The position numbers and the translations under genes were made by a program. A stretch of 64,000 bases of DNA from Cymbidium sinense (Eukaryota > Streptophyta > Magnoliopsida > Asparagales > Orchidaceae): NCBI GenBank assembly GCA_021442155.1, contig CM038215.1:206764982-206828981 (forward strand), written 5' to 3'. This document shows positions 1 through 9,677 of this stretch, piece after piece (the stretch's first letter is position 1; each line of letters begins with the position of its first letter). The notes under the pieces are model-generated. The model ran no database searches, had not been told where the DNA came from, and was given only the letters and a program-made list of their open reading frames with translations.

Positions 1-1030
1 ATAGCTCTTGATGAAGGAAAGAATGATAAATAAAAATAGTTATTTTCATGCAAATTTAATAAAAAATAGCATTTCATTTATGGAATGTATCATGATCAAT
101 ATTGAATCAAGTCTACTTCACCATCATATAAATATGGAAAGTAATTATTTTATTATGACCATGAAAAAAGAAGAAAAGATTTTTATATTTTTTTTATTTT
201 TATTAATTTTGGAACAATCAATATGAAGCATCAATATAATTACTCATTTCTCAAATGATAGATGAAATTTATTTTAAAAAATGAACATGAAATTTTTGGC
301 CTCTCTTCTTTCTTTATGGCTATAATACAAGGATGGTAGGTTAGAATGATTCATTCAATAAAAAAAATAAACTAATCAACGAATCAAATATTGAAGCTAA
401 GAGTCTGAGGATAAAAGAGTAGTCATCTCTTATAAAAAAAACTTATAAAATTTTTTGACTACATAAAATTATAATGGAGATATTATAAATATGTAATAGC
501 TTTATACTAGAAAATGAACTTGGTTCATAAATATGGGAGTGGTGCTTAAATGTAATGTAAAAAGTATAACTTGATTAGTCTCTTCTTCAAGAAGACTATA
601 ATGAGACTTTCATTAAAAATAACTTAATAATATTTTATATTCTTCTTAAAAATAAAATCTATCATCTTTTATATTTAGTTTCATTATGTTGTCATGACTA
701 AACTAGTACCCTTCATTTACATCACTCAGATGTTAACATTGTTGCATATATTTATTATTTTATGTATTGTTAATATTTTCATTATATTATCATTAATTAT
801 AAATTTGAAATATATTCTAGATATTAAAATTATAAATTTAAGGGGGTTATAGTAAATCCAAATCATACATTAAAGAATAAATATATATTTTGAAGTATAT
901 TCTAGTTGTGAAAGAAGTCAATGATCAAATTATCACAAGTTAGTCCAAGCATAATCAAGATCAAATTTTATGTTGCAAAATCATTTTCATTATTTTTTAG
1001 GTCATATATTATTATATTTTTAATGCTGAT
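1..1030. other. Unassigned AT-rich intergenic DNA
   Basis: About 1 kb of AT-rich sequence with no frame I can recognise on either strand. A 72-residue open frame near the left edge is lysine- and phenylalanine-rich and looks like chance reading of AT-rich DNA. Because a gypsy pol tail follows immediately, this stretch may be decayed pol from the same element, but I could not match a domain. Confidence 0.5.
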
Positions 1031-1330
1031 GATGCCAAGATGACCAACACTTGTGTAACCACAGGAAGCATGAGCACAAAGAGGTCCAATCATGAGGGCT
1101 AAAGTAAGGGAATTGAAGATAAGAATTGATGATCCTATTATAAGGAGTCAGAATACCATAGAGAAAAAATTAAATTTTGTAGCACTTAAGATTAATGCTT
1201 ACTTTTTTTTCATGTTTATCTTTTATTGTATAAGTATTCCAAGCATGCCCTCTTATATAACTTATTACATTATCTTATGTAATTTATGTTAACTATCATG
1301 CATGATGTAACATTAGAAGTGGAAAGGGCT
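1031..1330 (+). pseudogene. Ty3/gypsy pol C-terminal tail (relic)
   Basis: The frame around 1085-1200 reads RGPIMRAKVRELK, close to the GPxTRARAK-type tail that ends the polyprotein of many plant Ty3/gypsy elements. A polypurine tract and an LTR follow within about 230 bases, which is the expected order of pol end, PPT and 3' LTR. The upstream part is broken. The match rests on a short motif plus position, so confidence is moderate. It would belong to an element lying to the left of the LTR, distinct from the gag-pol to the right. Confidence 0.5.
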
Positions 1331-1414
1331 TAAGTGATAAATACAATTATAAGTAATTAATGAATAATGTATTAATCATAGTTAAATAAAATTAATTGGA
1401 GTGGTCAGCCTTTT

Positions 1415-1424
1415 AAGGGGGAGT
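1415..1424 (+). promoter_or_regulatory. Candidate polypurine tract
   Basis: AAGGGGGAG immediately precedes the presumed LTR start. It is the expected site of plus-strand priming for a gypsy element whose pol tail lies just upstream. Confidence 0.45.
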
Positions 1425-1649
1425 AATTATGTGAGGAGTAGTGGCCGGCCCCCTCCCAACATTCTTTTCCCTCTTTTTTATTGTTTGAATTGATGTCACT
1501 TGTATGAAAACTGCTATTTACAGTGGAACAAAGTTTTTATTATTGTTTGAATGAAATTCTCATTCGATGAAGACTGTGTGGCCGACCAACTTAAAATACG
1601 GGTTTGGTAATATTTCTTGCTAGCTACTTTGGTGAGTAGTCCCAAATTT

Positions 1650-1671
1650 ATCTATTTATATTTTATATAAA
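1650..1671 (+). promoter_or_regulatory. TATA-like region of gypsy LTR
   Basis: CTATTTATATTTTATATAAA lies about 220 bases into the LTR. It is a plausible core promoter, but the surrounding AT richness makes the call weak. Confidence 0.3.
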
Positions 1672-2049
1672 AATTATGTTGTAGATGTTGTTGCAGTTGT
1701 CCTCTATGTTAAAAAAATTTGTTTTTTTTCTTATTTTCCTCCACTAAAACATTGTCATCTAAGCCTTGGAAGTGGTTGGATAAGCTTAGAGATGAATTCA
1801 CTTAAGTTTTATTATGGTGTTTGTTTGGTGTACTTAAATTCCCTAAAATTGTGTAAAAATAATCAAAATAATTTCTAACAAACTTCTCTTTAACATAGGA
1901 ATTTATTTTGGGTTTAATTAACTTGAAGAGTGAGTCTATTCAATCAATCAGGTTGTTTTCTCAGTGACTATACCTAGGAGAAAACCATAAAAAAAACTAC
2001 CTAAATCTCATGAAATTTTATAAAAAATTTTAGATCATAAATAAAATAC

Positions 2050-2052
<3 letters not shown>

Positions 2053-2090
<38 letters not shown>
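2053..2090. repeat. (AT)n microsatellite
   Basis: About 19 uninterrupted AT dinucleotides inside the gypsy LTR. Confidence 0.95.
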
Positions 2091-2093
<3 letters not shown>

Positions 2094-2281
2094 TTTTATA
2101 TATTTGGACTTTTGGATTGGAAGTTTTAATTGATCAAAGATGAGGTTCTATAATTGAGTCTATTATCAATCTTGTGTTAGCTGACATTAGACTCTTGCAT
2201 ATCTTCACAACCACTTTAAATTAAGCCTTATCAGAGCCTTCTTTTTTCTACACATCTTTGGAGAGCTTCAATCTACCAATT

Positions 2282-2300
2282 GGGCCACTCCACGTGGCCC
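2282..2300. repeat. Hairpin with G-box core at the LTR end
   Basis: GGGCCACTCCACGTGGCCC is a perfect 7-bp inverted repeat with a 5-base loop, about 20 bases before the LTR end. The right arm includes CACGTG, the plant G-box core. A structural or regulatory role is inference. Confidence 0.5.
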
Positions 2301-2321
2301 CTTTTCAACCCACCCCACAAT

Positions 2322-2333
2322 TGGTATCAGAGC
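2322..2333 (+). promoter_or_regulatory. Primer binding site, tRNA-iMet type
   Basis: TGGTATCAGAGC is the classic plant LTR-retrotransposon primer site complementary to the 3' end of initiator methionine tRNA. It lies two bases after the LTR CA end and fixes the + orientation. Confidence 0.85.
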
Positions 2334-2867
2334 CTAGGTTTTGGTGGACATATTTGAAATGTGACCAACAAGGAGAATGTATTGTTCAGCAGGTGTTTAA
2401 AAAGGGTAAAGTTAATTTTTTAAAAAAAATATTTTTTCTCTACTTAGATTTGTTACTTTTTTCATGGTATTTTATCTTTCATTGCAAATTCAAGTGGTAG
2501 AATTTACGCTAAAGGTAATTCTATGAACCTATATCTTAGTATCATAAGTTGGATTTACTTAAATTGACCTAACAAATTTTCATAAGCCTACATTGATTAC
2601 AAAGGGTAGAATTTACACTAAATAAATTAAAACCTCACCTTGATTCTTAAGTACATAGAGTACTCATAATGGGCAAACTTTAGTTATGCAAGTTTTAGTT
2701 TACTTATTTTATGCTAGTTTACTTCTTATTATTATTTTTATTTTGTAAAGGATATTACTTATCATTTGAATTATAATTTCTATCTATTTTTTGAAAATCA
2801 ACAAGCAATATTGCATACTTGAAAATTGTAAGAAAAATAATAAGTGTTCAGTCCTTATTATGGCATC
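2334..2867 (+). mobile_element. Gypsy 5' leader
   Basis: Sequence between the primer site and the gag start. It holds no recognisable coding domain. An 80-residue frame runs through the LTR end and primer site and is not a gene. Confidence 0.6.
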
Positions 2868-3860
2868 ATGCCTCCTAAATCATCTAGTTTTGATCAAATG
2901 GATAATTTGAATAAGAGAGTAGAAAAATTAGCCTTGTCAACTAAATTTAAGACATATCGATTAAACTAGCCACTTAAATTCAAAAATTATTATTAAGGAA
3001 TAAACCCTACCTACAGTTTAACATCATATTGAGATTGACACATTATAACTAATAGAAAACCATAACAAATATAAATACCATAAGAGATGCCCCTTGAGGA
3101 ATCCCCTTATAAATGATCAAAATAAAACTCTAATGTTTTAAATGAGCCTATTAAAAAGGTTAAGATTGATGCTCCTACATAAGATAAAGTCCATGCTCCT
3201 ATTAGATTTTTAGGCTGGTTTATCCAAATAGATGAGCTCTTTAATTTGTACTAGATGGATGACTATCAAAGAATAATATTTACTAAAATCAAACTTATAG
3301 GCCATGTTATGATCTATTAGCATAATACTTTAACTAAAGAAGAGTAACTAGTTAAACATATTCTCACTTGGGTAGAGATGAAGAAAATGTTGAAGGCTTA
3401 ATATTAGTCATATAAACTATGATAAAAAAATAGATGAATAGTTAAGATGAAGAAACATGCCCATTATGAAGTACATAAACACATTAGAGGATTTTAAGAC
3501 TAGGATTAATTATACTATTTAAGAGTGACAATTTGCTAATAAGTTTGTCATTGGCTTTAGAAGTGACATTTAGAATGAGCTGGGGTTATATGACCCATAT
3601 ACCCTTGAGGATGCTTTTCACTATGCTTTTGCTCCTAGAAAAACATAAGAAGAAAACCTTTTCCTCTAGATCAAAAGGTGTAAATTCTTCTTACCAAGCA
3701 TCCTTCTATATTAGCCAAAGGTCTTTTATTTGACCTAAAACATCATTCTCTAATACACCAACTAATAAGAATGTTATTGAATCATCTTCTAAGACTAAGG
3801 AGGTAATGTGCTTATAGTGTCTAAGAATGGGCATATGTAAAATTAATGTAAGAAAAAATA
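2868..3860 (+). pseudogene. Ty3/gypsy gag relic
   Basis: The likely start codon at 2868 gives MPPKSSSFDQMDNLNKRVEK, typical of plant gypsy Gag. The Retrotrans_gag capsid domain is recognisable from about 3160 to 3660: a FLGW segment, IKLIGH, then LEDFKTR and, in shifting frames, DIQNELG-like and TLEDAFHYA-like segments before a run of charged residues. A CCHC zinc-knuckle relic lies near 3800-3850. Many stops and frameshifts interrupt it, so no functional Gag could be made. Confidence 0.8.
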
Positions 3861-3879
3861 TGTTCTTATAGGAGTGAAG

Positions 3880-4925
3880 AGGTGCAAGTTAGTGATAGAT
3901 GAGGGCAGTGTTATGAATGTAATTTTTGCACACACTCATTTTAGATGAACCTTAAGTCAAAACCCCATCCTGACTCATTTCATGTGAGTTAGATAAATCA
4001 CACATTTTAACCCATTATATCTGGGTGTTTGGTGCAAATTAAGATAAGTAGCTATGAAGATCATATTTTAAGTAGCTAGGTTTTCATTTAAGTAGATCTA
4101 AAACTGAATATATAGAGTGTAATTTTAATTGTAGAAGTTTTAGTGGTAGTGTTGAAACTTTAGGTGATCAAGTCATTAATAATAGTGAGCGATTCAGATA
4201 TTTAGGCTCTATTGTTCAAAATGATGGTGAAATAGATGGAGATGCTATTAATAGAATTCAAGTTGGATGGTTGAAGTGGAGGAATGCATCTGGCCTACTA
4301 TGTGATAGAAAAGTTCCACTTAAACTTAAGGGAAAATTTTATAAGATGGTGGTAAGACACTGATGACTTATGGTGCAGAATGTTGGCCAATAAAAGAGAA
4401 GCATAATACTAAGTTAAGTGTTATAGAGATGAGGATGCTCAGGTGGATGAGTTGCTTTACTCTTAGAGATAGAATGCAAAGTAAGTATGTTCAGGAAAAA
4501 GTTGGAGTGGCTCTAGTGGTAGATAAGATTAGGGAGAGTCACCTTAGATGGTTTGACCACATAAAGCGTCGGTCATGATGAGATTAGGAGAGATGCATTA
4601 GATTTGCCTTATGTTAAGAAAGGTAGAGGTAGACCTAAAAAGACTTGGTTAAGATGTATAAAAAATGATCTTAGTATACTTGAATTAAATGAGAATTTGA
4701 CACATAATAGGACATAATGGAGATGAAGGATTCATGTAGCTGACCACACCTAGTGGGAATAAGGTTTGTTGTTATTGTTGTTGTTGTTGTATATTATTTA
4801 TCGACATAACACATATCATATTAGGAAGACTTTAGTTTCATGATCCGAATATGACTCATTATAGTTGGAAGAACACATATGTATTCAAGCATAATAAAAA
4901 AGGTCATTAAATTAGTCTTTATGAA
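3880..4925 (+). pseudogene. Ty3/gypsy aspartic protease relic split by a LINE
   Basis: The first part (3880-4078) reads LVIDEGSVMNV, matching the protease active-site region (normally DxG, followed by SxxN), then SSYEDHIL. The continuation resumes after 4790 with HIILGRL and HYSWKNTYVFKHNKKGH, the usual LLGRPW and HxGxxNxYxF stretch. Between them is a 5'-truncated LINE. The two halves join in the order expected for an uninterrupted protease, so the LINE landed after the gypsy did. Confidence 0.75.
4079..4790 (+). mobile_element. RTE-clade LINE, 5'-truncated (0.7 kb)
   Basis: Only the last 0.7 kb of an RTE LINE: the C-terminal part of ORF2 downstream of the RT catalytic core (MRMLRWMSCFTLRDRMQ, VGVALVVDKIRESHLRW), then a short 3' UTR and a tail of TTG repeats (4766-4790). 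Tails of short tandem repeats rather than poly-A are characteristic of RTE elements. It begins at the position equivalent to 13891 of the second LINE and is roughly 90% identical to it. The segment encoding GRGRPKK, missing from the second LINE, is present here. Flanks give only a weak degenerate target duplication beginning ATATT. Confidence 0.85.
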
Positions 4926-5259
4926 GCTAATATATAAGTAGGCGCCAACCCCTCAGCATTTGTTCTAAAACTCAACCAAAGCATAGTTAAAAGAATAGTG
5001 CAAAACTTCAGTTGATTATATTATCATCCTCTACTAGTAGCGAGACCACTTTTAACTTCAATTTTTTGAGTCCTACTCCATCCCACTTTCTATTAAATAT
5101 TAGAATAAAGAATGTAGGATTCAACATTATGTTTAAAGAGCTTTTTGATCCTATATCATGCTACCTACTTCATGTGAGAGAAGTTATAGAGGAGCCACTT
5201 TATTATCATATTTTTTGCATTACTTCTCTCTTCTTATCATAGTTTAAAGATATATACCT
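4926..5259 (+). pseudogene. Gypsy protease-RT linker
   Basis: This lies between the protease and RT relics in the expected linker position. A 76-residue open frame starts at 5012, but no conserved motif is visible. Confidence 0.5.
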
Positions 5260-6130
5260 TTATGAATTTTTATATGGTTTTCCACCCATAAGATGTATTC
5301 ATCATACCATAAACTTTATTTTAAGTTCATAGTTACTAAATTTGTCACACTACCCCACTGAACATGTTGAATGTAAAATAAATAAATATTAACTTTTAAA
5401 GAAATTATTTATTTAGGAGATATTAAGTCCTTGTGCAGTTCTAGCACTATTAACACCAAAGTAAGATGGTACTTGAAGGATGTATGTCAACAGTAAAGCA
5501 GTTAATAATATTACCATTAAGTATAGAATTTCAATCCCCATATTGGATAAAATATTAAATTTTATTAAAAATTCAAATCACTTCTCCAAAATTGATCTTA
5601 AGAATGGGTATCATTTGATAAGGATTGGGCTAAAGAATAAGTAGTAGATAATTTTTAAGATTTATTTGAATGGCTAGCTATGTCTTTCGAATTATTTAAT
5701 GCACCTAATATATTCATGAGACTAATGTATATAGTCCTAAAGCCTCATATTAGAAAAATTTTAGTGGTCTATTTTAATGATATTCTAATCTTCAATCTAG
5801 TGAGAAGAAACATTTAGACCACTTAAGATTAGTTCTAATTAAATTAAAAGAAGTTAACCTTTGTATCATTTTTAAGAATGCTTCTTTTATTTGTCAAAGG
5901 TTGCCTTCCAAGGATTTATAGTGATTGCAATTGGCTTGAAGGTAGACTCTACAAAAACCAAAGCCATACTAGATTGGCCAACTATTAAGGATTTTATTGA
6001 TGTATGTAGTTTTCATGGCTTGGCCACTTTTTTATATAAGGTTGTCAAAAACTTCAACATGATTGTAGTTTTAACCACAAATATATTGAACAATGATAAA
6101 TTTGCTTGGACTAGATCTATATAGAAAGCC
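5260..6130 (+). pseudogene. Ty3/gypsy reverse transcriptase relic
   Basis: RT motifs run in order with stops and frameshifts: LSPCAVLALLTPK (about 5418), NNITIKYR (5504), FSKIDLKNGYHLIRI (5582), the [14 protein letters not shown] segment (about 5690-5730), and the catalytic box as [10 protein letters not shown] (about 5768), where the usual YxDD is now FND, so an active-site aspartate is lost. HLRLVLIKL follows. An open frame at 5891-6124 covers GFIVIAIGLKVDSTKTKAI and FHGLATF, the connection toward RNase H. This is clearly dead. Confidence 0.85.
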
Positions 6131-6164
6131 ACATAACAAATAAAATTTTGTATGACCTCATCTT

Positions 6165-6570
6165 TAATGCTTAACCTTCCAAATTTTAATAAGACATATG
6201 AGGTCACTTGTGATACTTCTAGTGTTGGTATAGGAGATGTACTTAGTCAAGAAAATTGTCCTATAGCCTTCTATAGTGAACAACTAAATGATGAAAATAA
6301 AAGATGTTATATATGATAGAGAATTTTATGTCATTGTTCAAACTTTAAAATATTGGAGGCATCCTTTAACTGTATGGAGAGTTTATTTTCAACACTAATT
6401 ATCATGCTCTAAAATTTATTAATACCCAATGAAAATTGAACTACAAGTTTAAAAAAATAGGTATAATACCTTTATTACTTTACATATGTTCTTGAACAAA
6501 ATCTTGGTAGAGAATAAGCCCATATATTCACTTTCTAGGGTCACTTTGGCAATCACTTCTTTAGAATTTT
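6165..6570 (+). pseudogene. Ty3/gypsy RNase H relic
   Basis: LNLPNFNKTYEVTCDTSSVGIGDVLSQ and PIAFYSEQL match the N-terminal part of gypsy RNase H, including the first catalytic aspartate. YDREFYVIVQTLKYWRHPL follows after a frame change. Later segments resemble the YxxxxxNxxADALSR end but are broken. Confidence 0.8.
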
Positions 6571-6639
6571 GAATTCCAAGATTTGAGAGAGTAAGAAATG
6601 ATTTTTAAGTATATAGCACACCTTGGAATATTTATGATT

Positions 6640-7065
6640 TGTTAGTTTAAGGGGTGACTATACAGTGATAGAAAGGATATCTTTATAATGAGAAGAGATT
6701 GTACATCGCCAACACTTCATTACAGACATAACATTTTAGAGATGTAGCAAGATATTTTGGAAAGCTAAAAATAATACACCTACTAAGCATAGATTTTATT
6801 GGGCAATTTTGAAGTGAGGCAAAGAAAGAGTTATAACTTAATGCTATACCTACAGCAAAGTCAAAAGTACTAAGAAAATAGTGAAGAAATATTATGCTTT
6901 ATTTATTCAATTTAGACTTTGAGAGGATATTTTGATAGATTTTGTTCAAAAGTTTCCTATGATACATAGAGGATATGATAGTATATATGTTATGGTAGAT
7001 TGTTTCTCCAATATGACTCACTTCTTAGCTTGCTCAAAATCCAATGATGCATATTATATACTAAG
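6640..7065 (+). pseudogene. Ty3/gypsy integrase relic, cut at its right end
   Basis: HRFYW and a degenerate zinc-binding segment (about 6790-6850) lead to the catalytic core: IDFVQKFPMIHRGYDSIYVMVDCFSNMTHFLACSKSNDA (6935-7050), with the two core aspartates still readable. Integrase similarity stops where giant-LTR copy E begins. The first 25 bases of E happen to read like the next integrase residues, so the junction is 7066 give or take about 25 bases. The rest of pol and the 3' LTR are absent from this window. Confidence 0.8.
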
Positions 7066-8027
7066 TGTGGTGTTTAAAAAAGTCATGAGGGAGACTACAC
7101 TGATCTTAAGGGATACTAATTGAAATGATCGAGTATGATATCAATGAATGATAACTACTTCAAAAGATTGAAATATCACTCTATAATGGACTCAATCATC
7201 TAATAAGGACTTATAAGGTTGATGGGTCGACATGTACCAAAGATCTTTCTCTTGCCTTACATGGATGATATAAGCTAGGTTCTTAAGTTATCTATGAGGG
7301 AAAACTCTCATAGTTAATTACATCTTAGGGGATATCTCCTTAAAAAACTCTCAATTAAACTGGTCAGCTAACATCCTTATGGATTTTAAAGTTTAGAGCA
7401 ATCGATTAATAGTTTTTGGATGCAAATAGGAAAACACAATTAGCAATAGTTCTTAATAGAGTCCAAAAGAATATAAGTATAAAGCACTCCTGATACTAGG
7501 AAGCCTACTGAGTACCCTAGTCTATCTTTTGGTGAAGTTTTACATTTTTTAAATGGAAAACTATTATTATTTAATTTTACATTTTATCAAAGTGCTAAAA
7601 CTTACAATCTCACTACTTAAGATCATGAAAATTCTTAAGAGGTGAGGATTTACACCCATAATAAAGGAGAAATAGTCTACCTTAGATCTTAAGACTATGG
7701 TGCTCTAGCACAAGCTAAAAGCTTGGTTTAATCTAGTGAGAGGGGAACTAAGATATGTTTATTCACTTCTACTAGAGAGACTGGACATATCTTAACTATT
7801 CTAGACTTATAACTGCCTGGATACTAGAAATAGTTCTTTATATAGTCCAAAGAAATATAAGTATGAAGCACTCATGATACTAGGAAACTTAATGAGTACC
7901 CTAATTTATTTTACAATGAAGTTTTATAAAATTGAAACAGACAATTATTATTATTTAAATTAATATTTTATTAGACTACTACAACTTATAATTTCATTAT
8001 ACAAGATTGTGAAAATACCTAAGAGGT
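7066..8027 (-). mobile_element. Giant LTR copy E, left part
   Basis: Starts TGTGGTGTTTAAAAA and then follows the family U block: GACTACACTGATCTTAAGGG, the segment about 80 bases on matching GGACTCAATCATCTAATAAGGACT, and so on. It is interrupted at 8027 by F1 and resumes at 36878. The orientation (sense on minus) follows from the primer site seen next to other copies. It has no coding capacity. It inserted into the gypsy integrase. The matching target duplication was not found on the far side, so the right flank was probably altered. Confidence 0.75.
8023..8027. repeat. Left target duplication of F1 (GAGGT)
   Basis: GAGGT here and at 36873-36877 flank F1. Removing F1 and one copy restores the uninterrupted family sequence, as in 60300-60340 (CCTATGAGGTTAGGATTTAC). 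Confidence 0.8.
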
Positions 8028-9677
8028 TATTGTACTTTTATTTAGATGTGTGCGTAAGGACACTACATAGATCTTTATGGGTACTTATTAAAATGATTGA
8101 GTGCAAAATTAAGGGATGATGTACCAAGTTACAATGGACTCAATTATCTAATAAAGACACCTAAGTCATATGAGTCTACGTATAAACTAGAGATCATTCC
8201 CCTACTTCACATGGATAAAGTAGAGTATGATTTATTTTAAGTCTGGTTCTTTAGTTCCTTATGGTAGTAAGCTTCCATAGTTAATTACATCCTAGAAAAT
8301 AGAAATTTCCTAAAAACACTCTCAATTAAAGTAATCAACTAATGTCTCCAAAGATTTTAAAGTTTGATAATCAAAGAATTGGTAATTTTTGGAAAGCAAT
8401 CGGGAAGACTCAAGTGGTAAGAGTTCTTTATAGATTTCAAAAGAGAGTAAGTAGAAAGCACGTAAGATACTAGAAGGCCTAGTTAGTGCTCCAATCTATC
8501 CTATAGTAAGGCTATATATTTTTGAAGGAGAAAAATTATACTGATTTAGGTTGAAATTTTATTAAAATGCTAGGACTTAGATTTAAACAATACAAGATTA
8601 TAAAAATACCTAAGAGGTGAAGACTTTTTCTTATAGCAAAGAAGAAACATATAGCCTATAAACCTACATCTAGGGTGCACTAGCATAAGCTATGAGCTCA
8701 ACCTAAATCTACTCGAGGAAGGTGAGATATAATGGTTCACTTCCACTAGAGAGAGTGAGCCAACCCTGACTTTTCTGGACTTTCAACCACCTAGAGTGTC
8801 TGCCAGCTAACATTTCTTACAATTTAAAAATATATAGGCTGATTATATGTAAATGCAAGATAGTTGTACTATTATTTATTTGAAAAGTTTAAAACCCTAA
8901 ACTCACTCCCTAAATGACTAGATCATGATTGGTGTGAAAATAATGACTTGGACTAATACGATAAAATTAATAAAGTTTTTTATTTTTATATTGACTTATC
9001 ATTTTGGACTTGAACTTAAGAGAATTTATGCCTAAATGCATGATGAAAATAAGTTATGAGCTAAATCAGAGAGAATGGGCATTCTCCACTACAAGGGACT
9101 ATCTTCACAAGTCAAGCCTATCCCTTATCGTGCAAGAATTAAGACCCCTATTTTCAAGTGAAAATTAATATTTATGCATGATATTGAAGCATACACACGT
9201 GCGGCTAAGGAGTTACTACATCTTTTATTTCTTGATTAAGATCCTAGGCTTTATGGTGGGGCTATGAGTTGAATAAATTTTGATTAAAATTGTTAAGTTG
9301 GGGTAGAAAAATCATTTTTTCCTAAAGAGACTACCACATCCATACCACACATCAAACATACATACTTTAAAAACCTAAGAAAAGCATATCATTTTTATTA
9401 TACAATCAACATAAACATAATAATCAAACATAAATTGATTAAAAGAATATGAGGCTAGTGTGGTCGGGTACCGCCATACACCCCAAAAAGGAAAATAAAT
9501 AGGATAAACAAGCTCTACCCTTATATAACATAGATTACACTTAAATTACAAATAAAAGAAAGCTATGGGAGTATTAAATTCTTCTTCTTCACTTCCTCTT
9601 CTTAGATTGGAACACTCTAGGCTTTACAAGGCCTCCCAAGTTTATGACTTCTAGCCACCGCTCATCTTAAACCCCAT
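8028..9677 (-). mobile_element. F1 3' LTR, distal U part
   Basis: U block from the outer LTR end (TATTGTACTTTTATTTAGATG, with the terminal TG decayed to TA) to the point where solo LTR A inserted. It continues at 18426. Confidence 0.7.

Larger units (their letters stand above)
1430..2319 (+). mobile_element. Ty3/gypsy LTR (about 0.9 kb)
   Basis: The left end TGTGAGGAG follows the purine tract; the right end CCCACA is followed by ATTGGTATCAGAGC, the plant initiator-Met-tRNA primer site. TG and CA ends with flanking PPT and PBS signals support an LTR. The right boundary is firm and the left inferred. It contains a TATA-like stretch, an (AT)n run and a terminal hairpin. No second copy is visible, since the right-hand element is cut at 7066. 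The LTR has pol-tail sequence on the left and PBS plus gag on the right, so it is shared by two internal regions. Confidence 0.6.

Noticed and set aside
7066..7123. Integrase continuing past 7066 (VVFKKVMR reading)
   Set aside because: The same bases align better with the LTR start at 59711, and everything after 7090 is LTR. The overlap appears to be coincidence at the junction.
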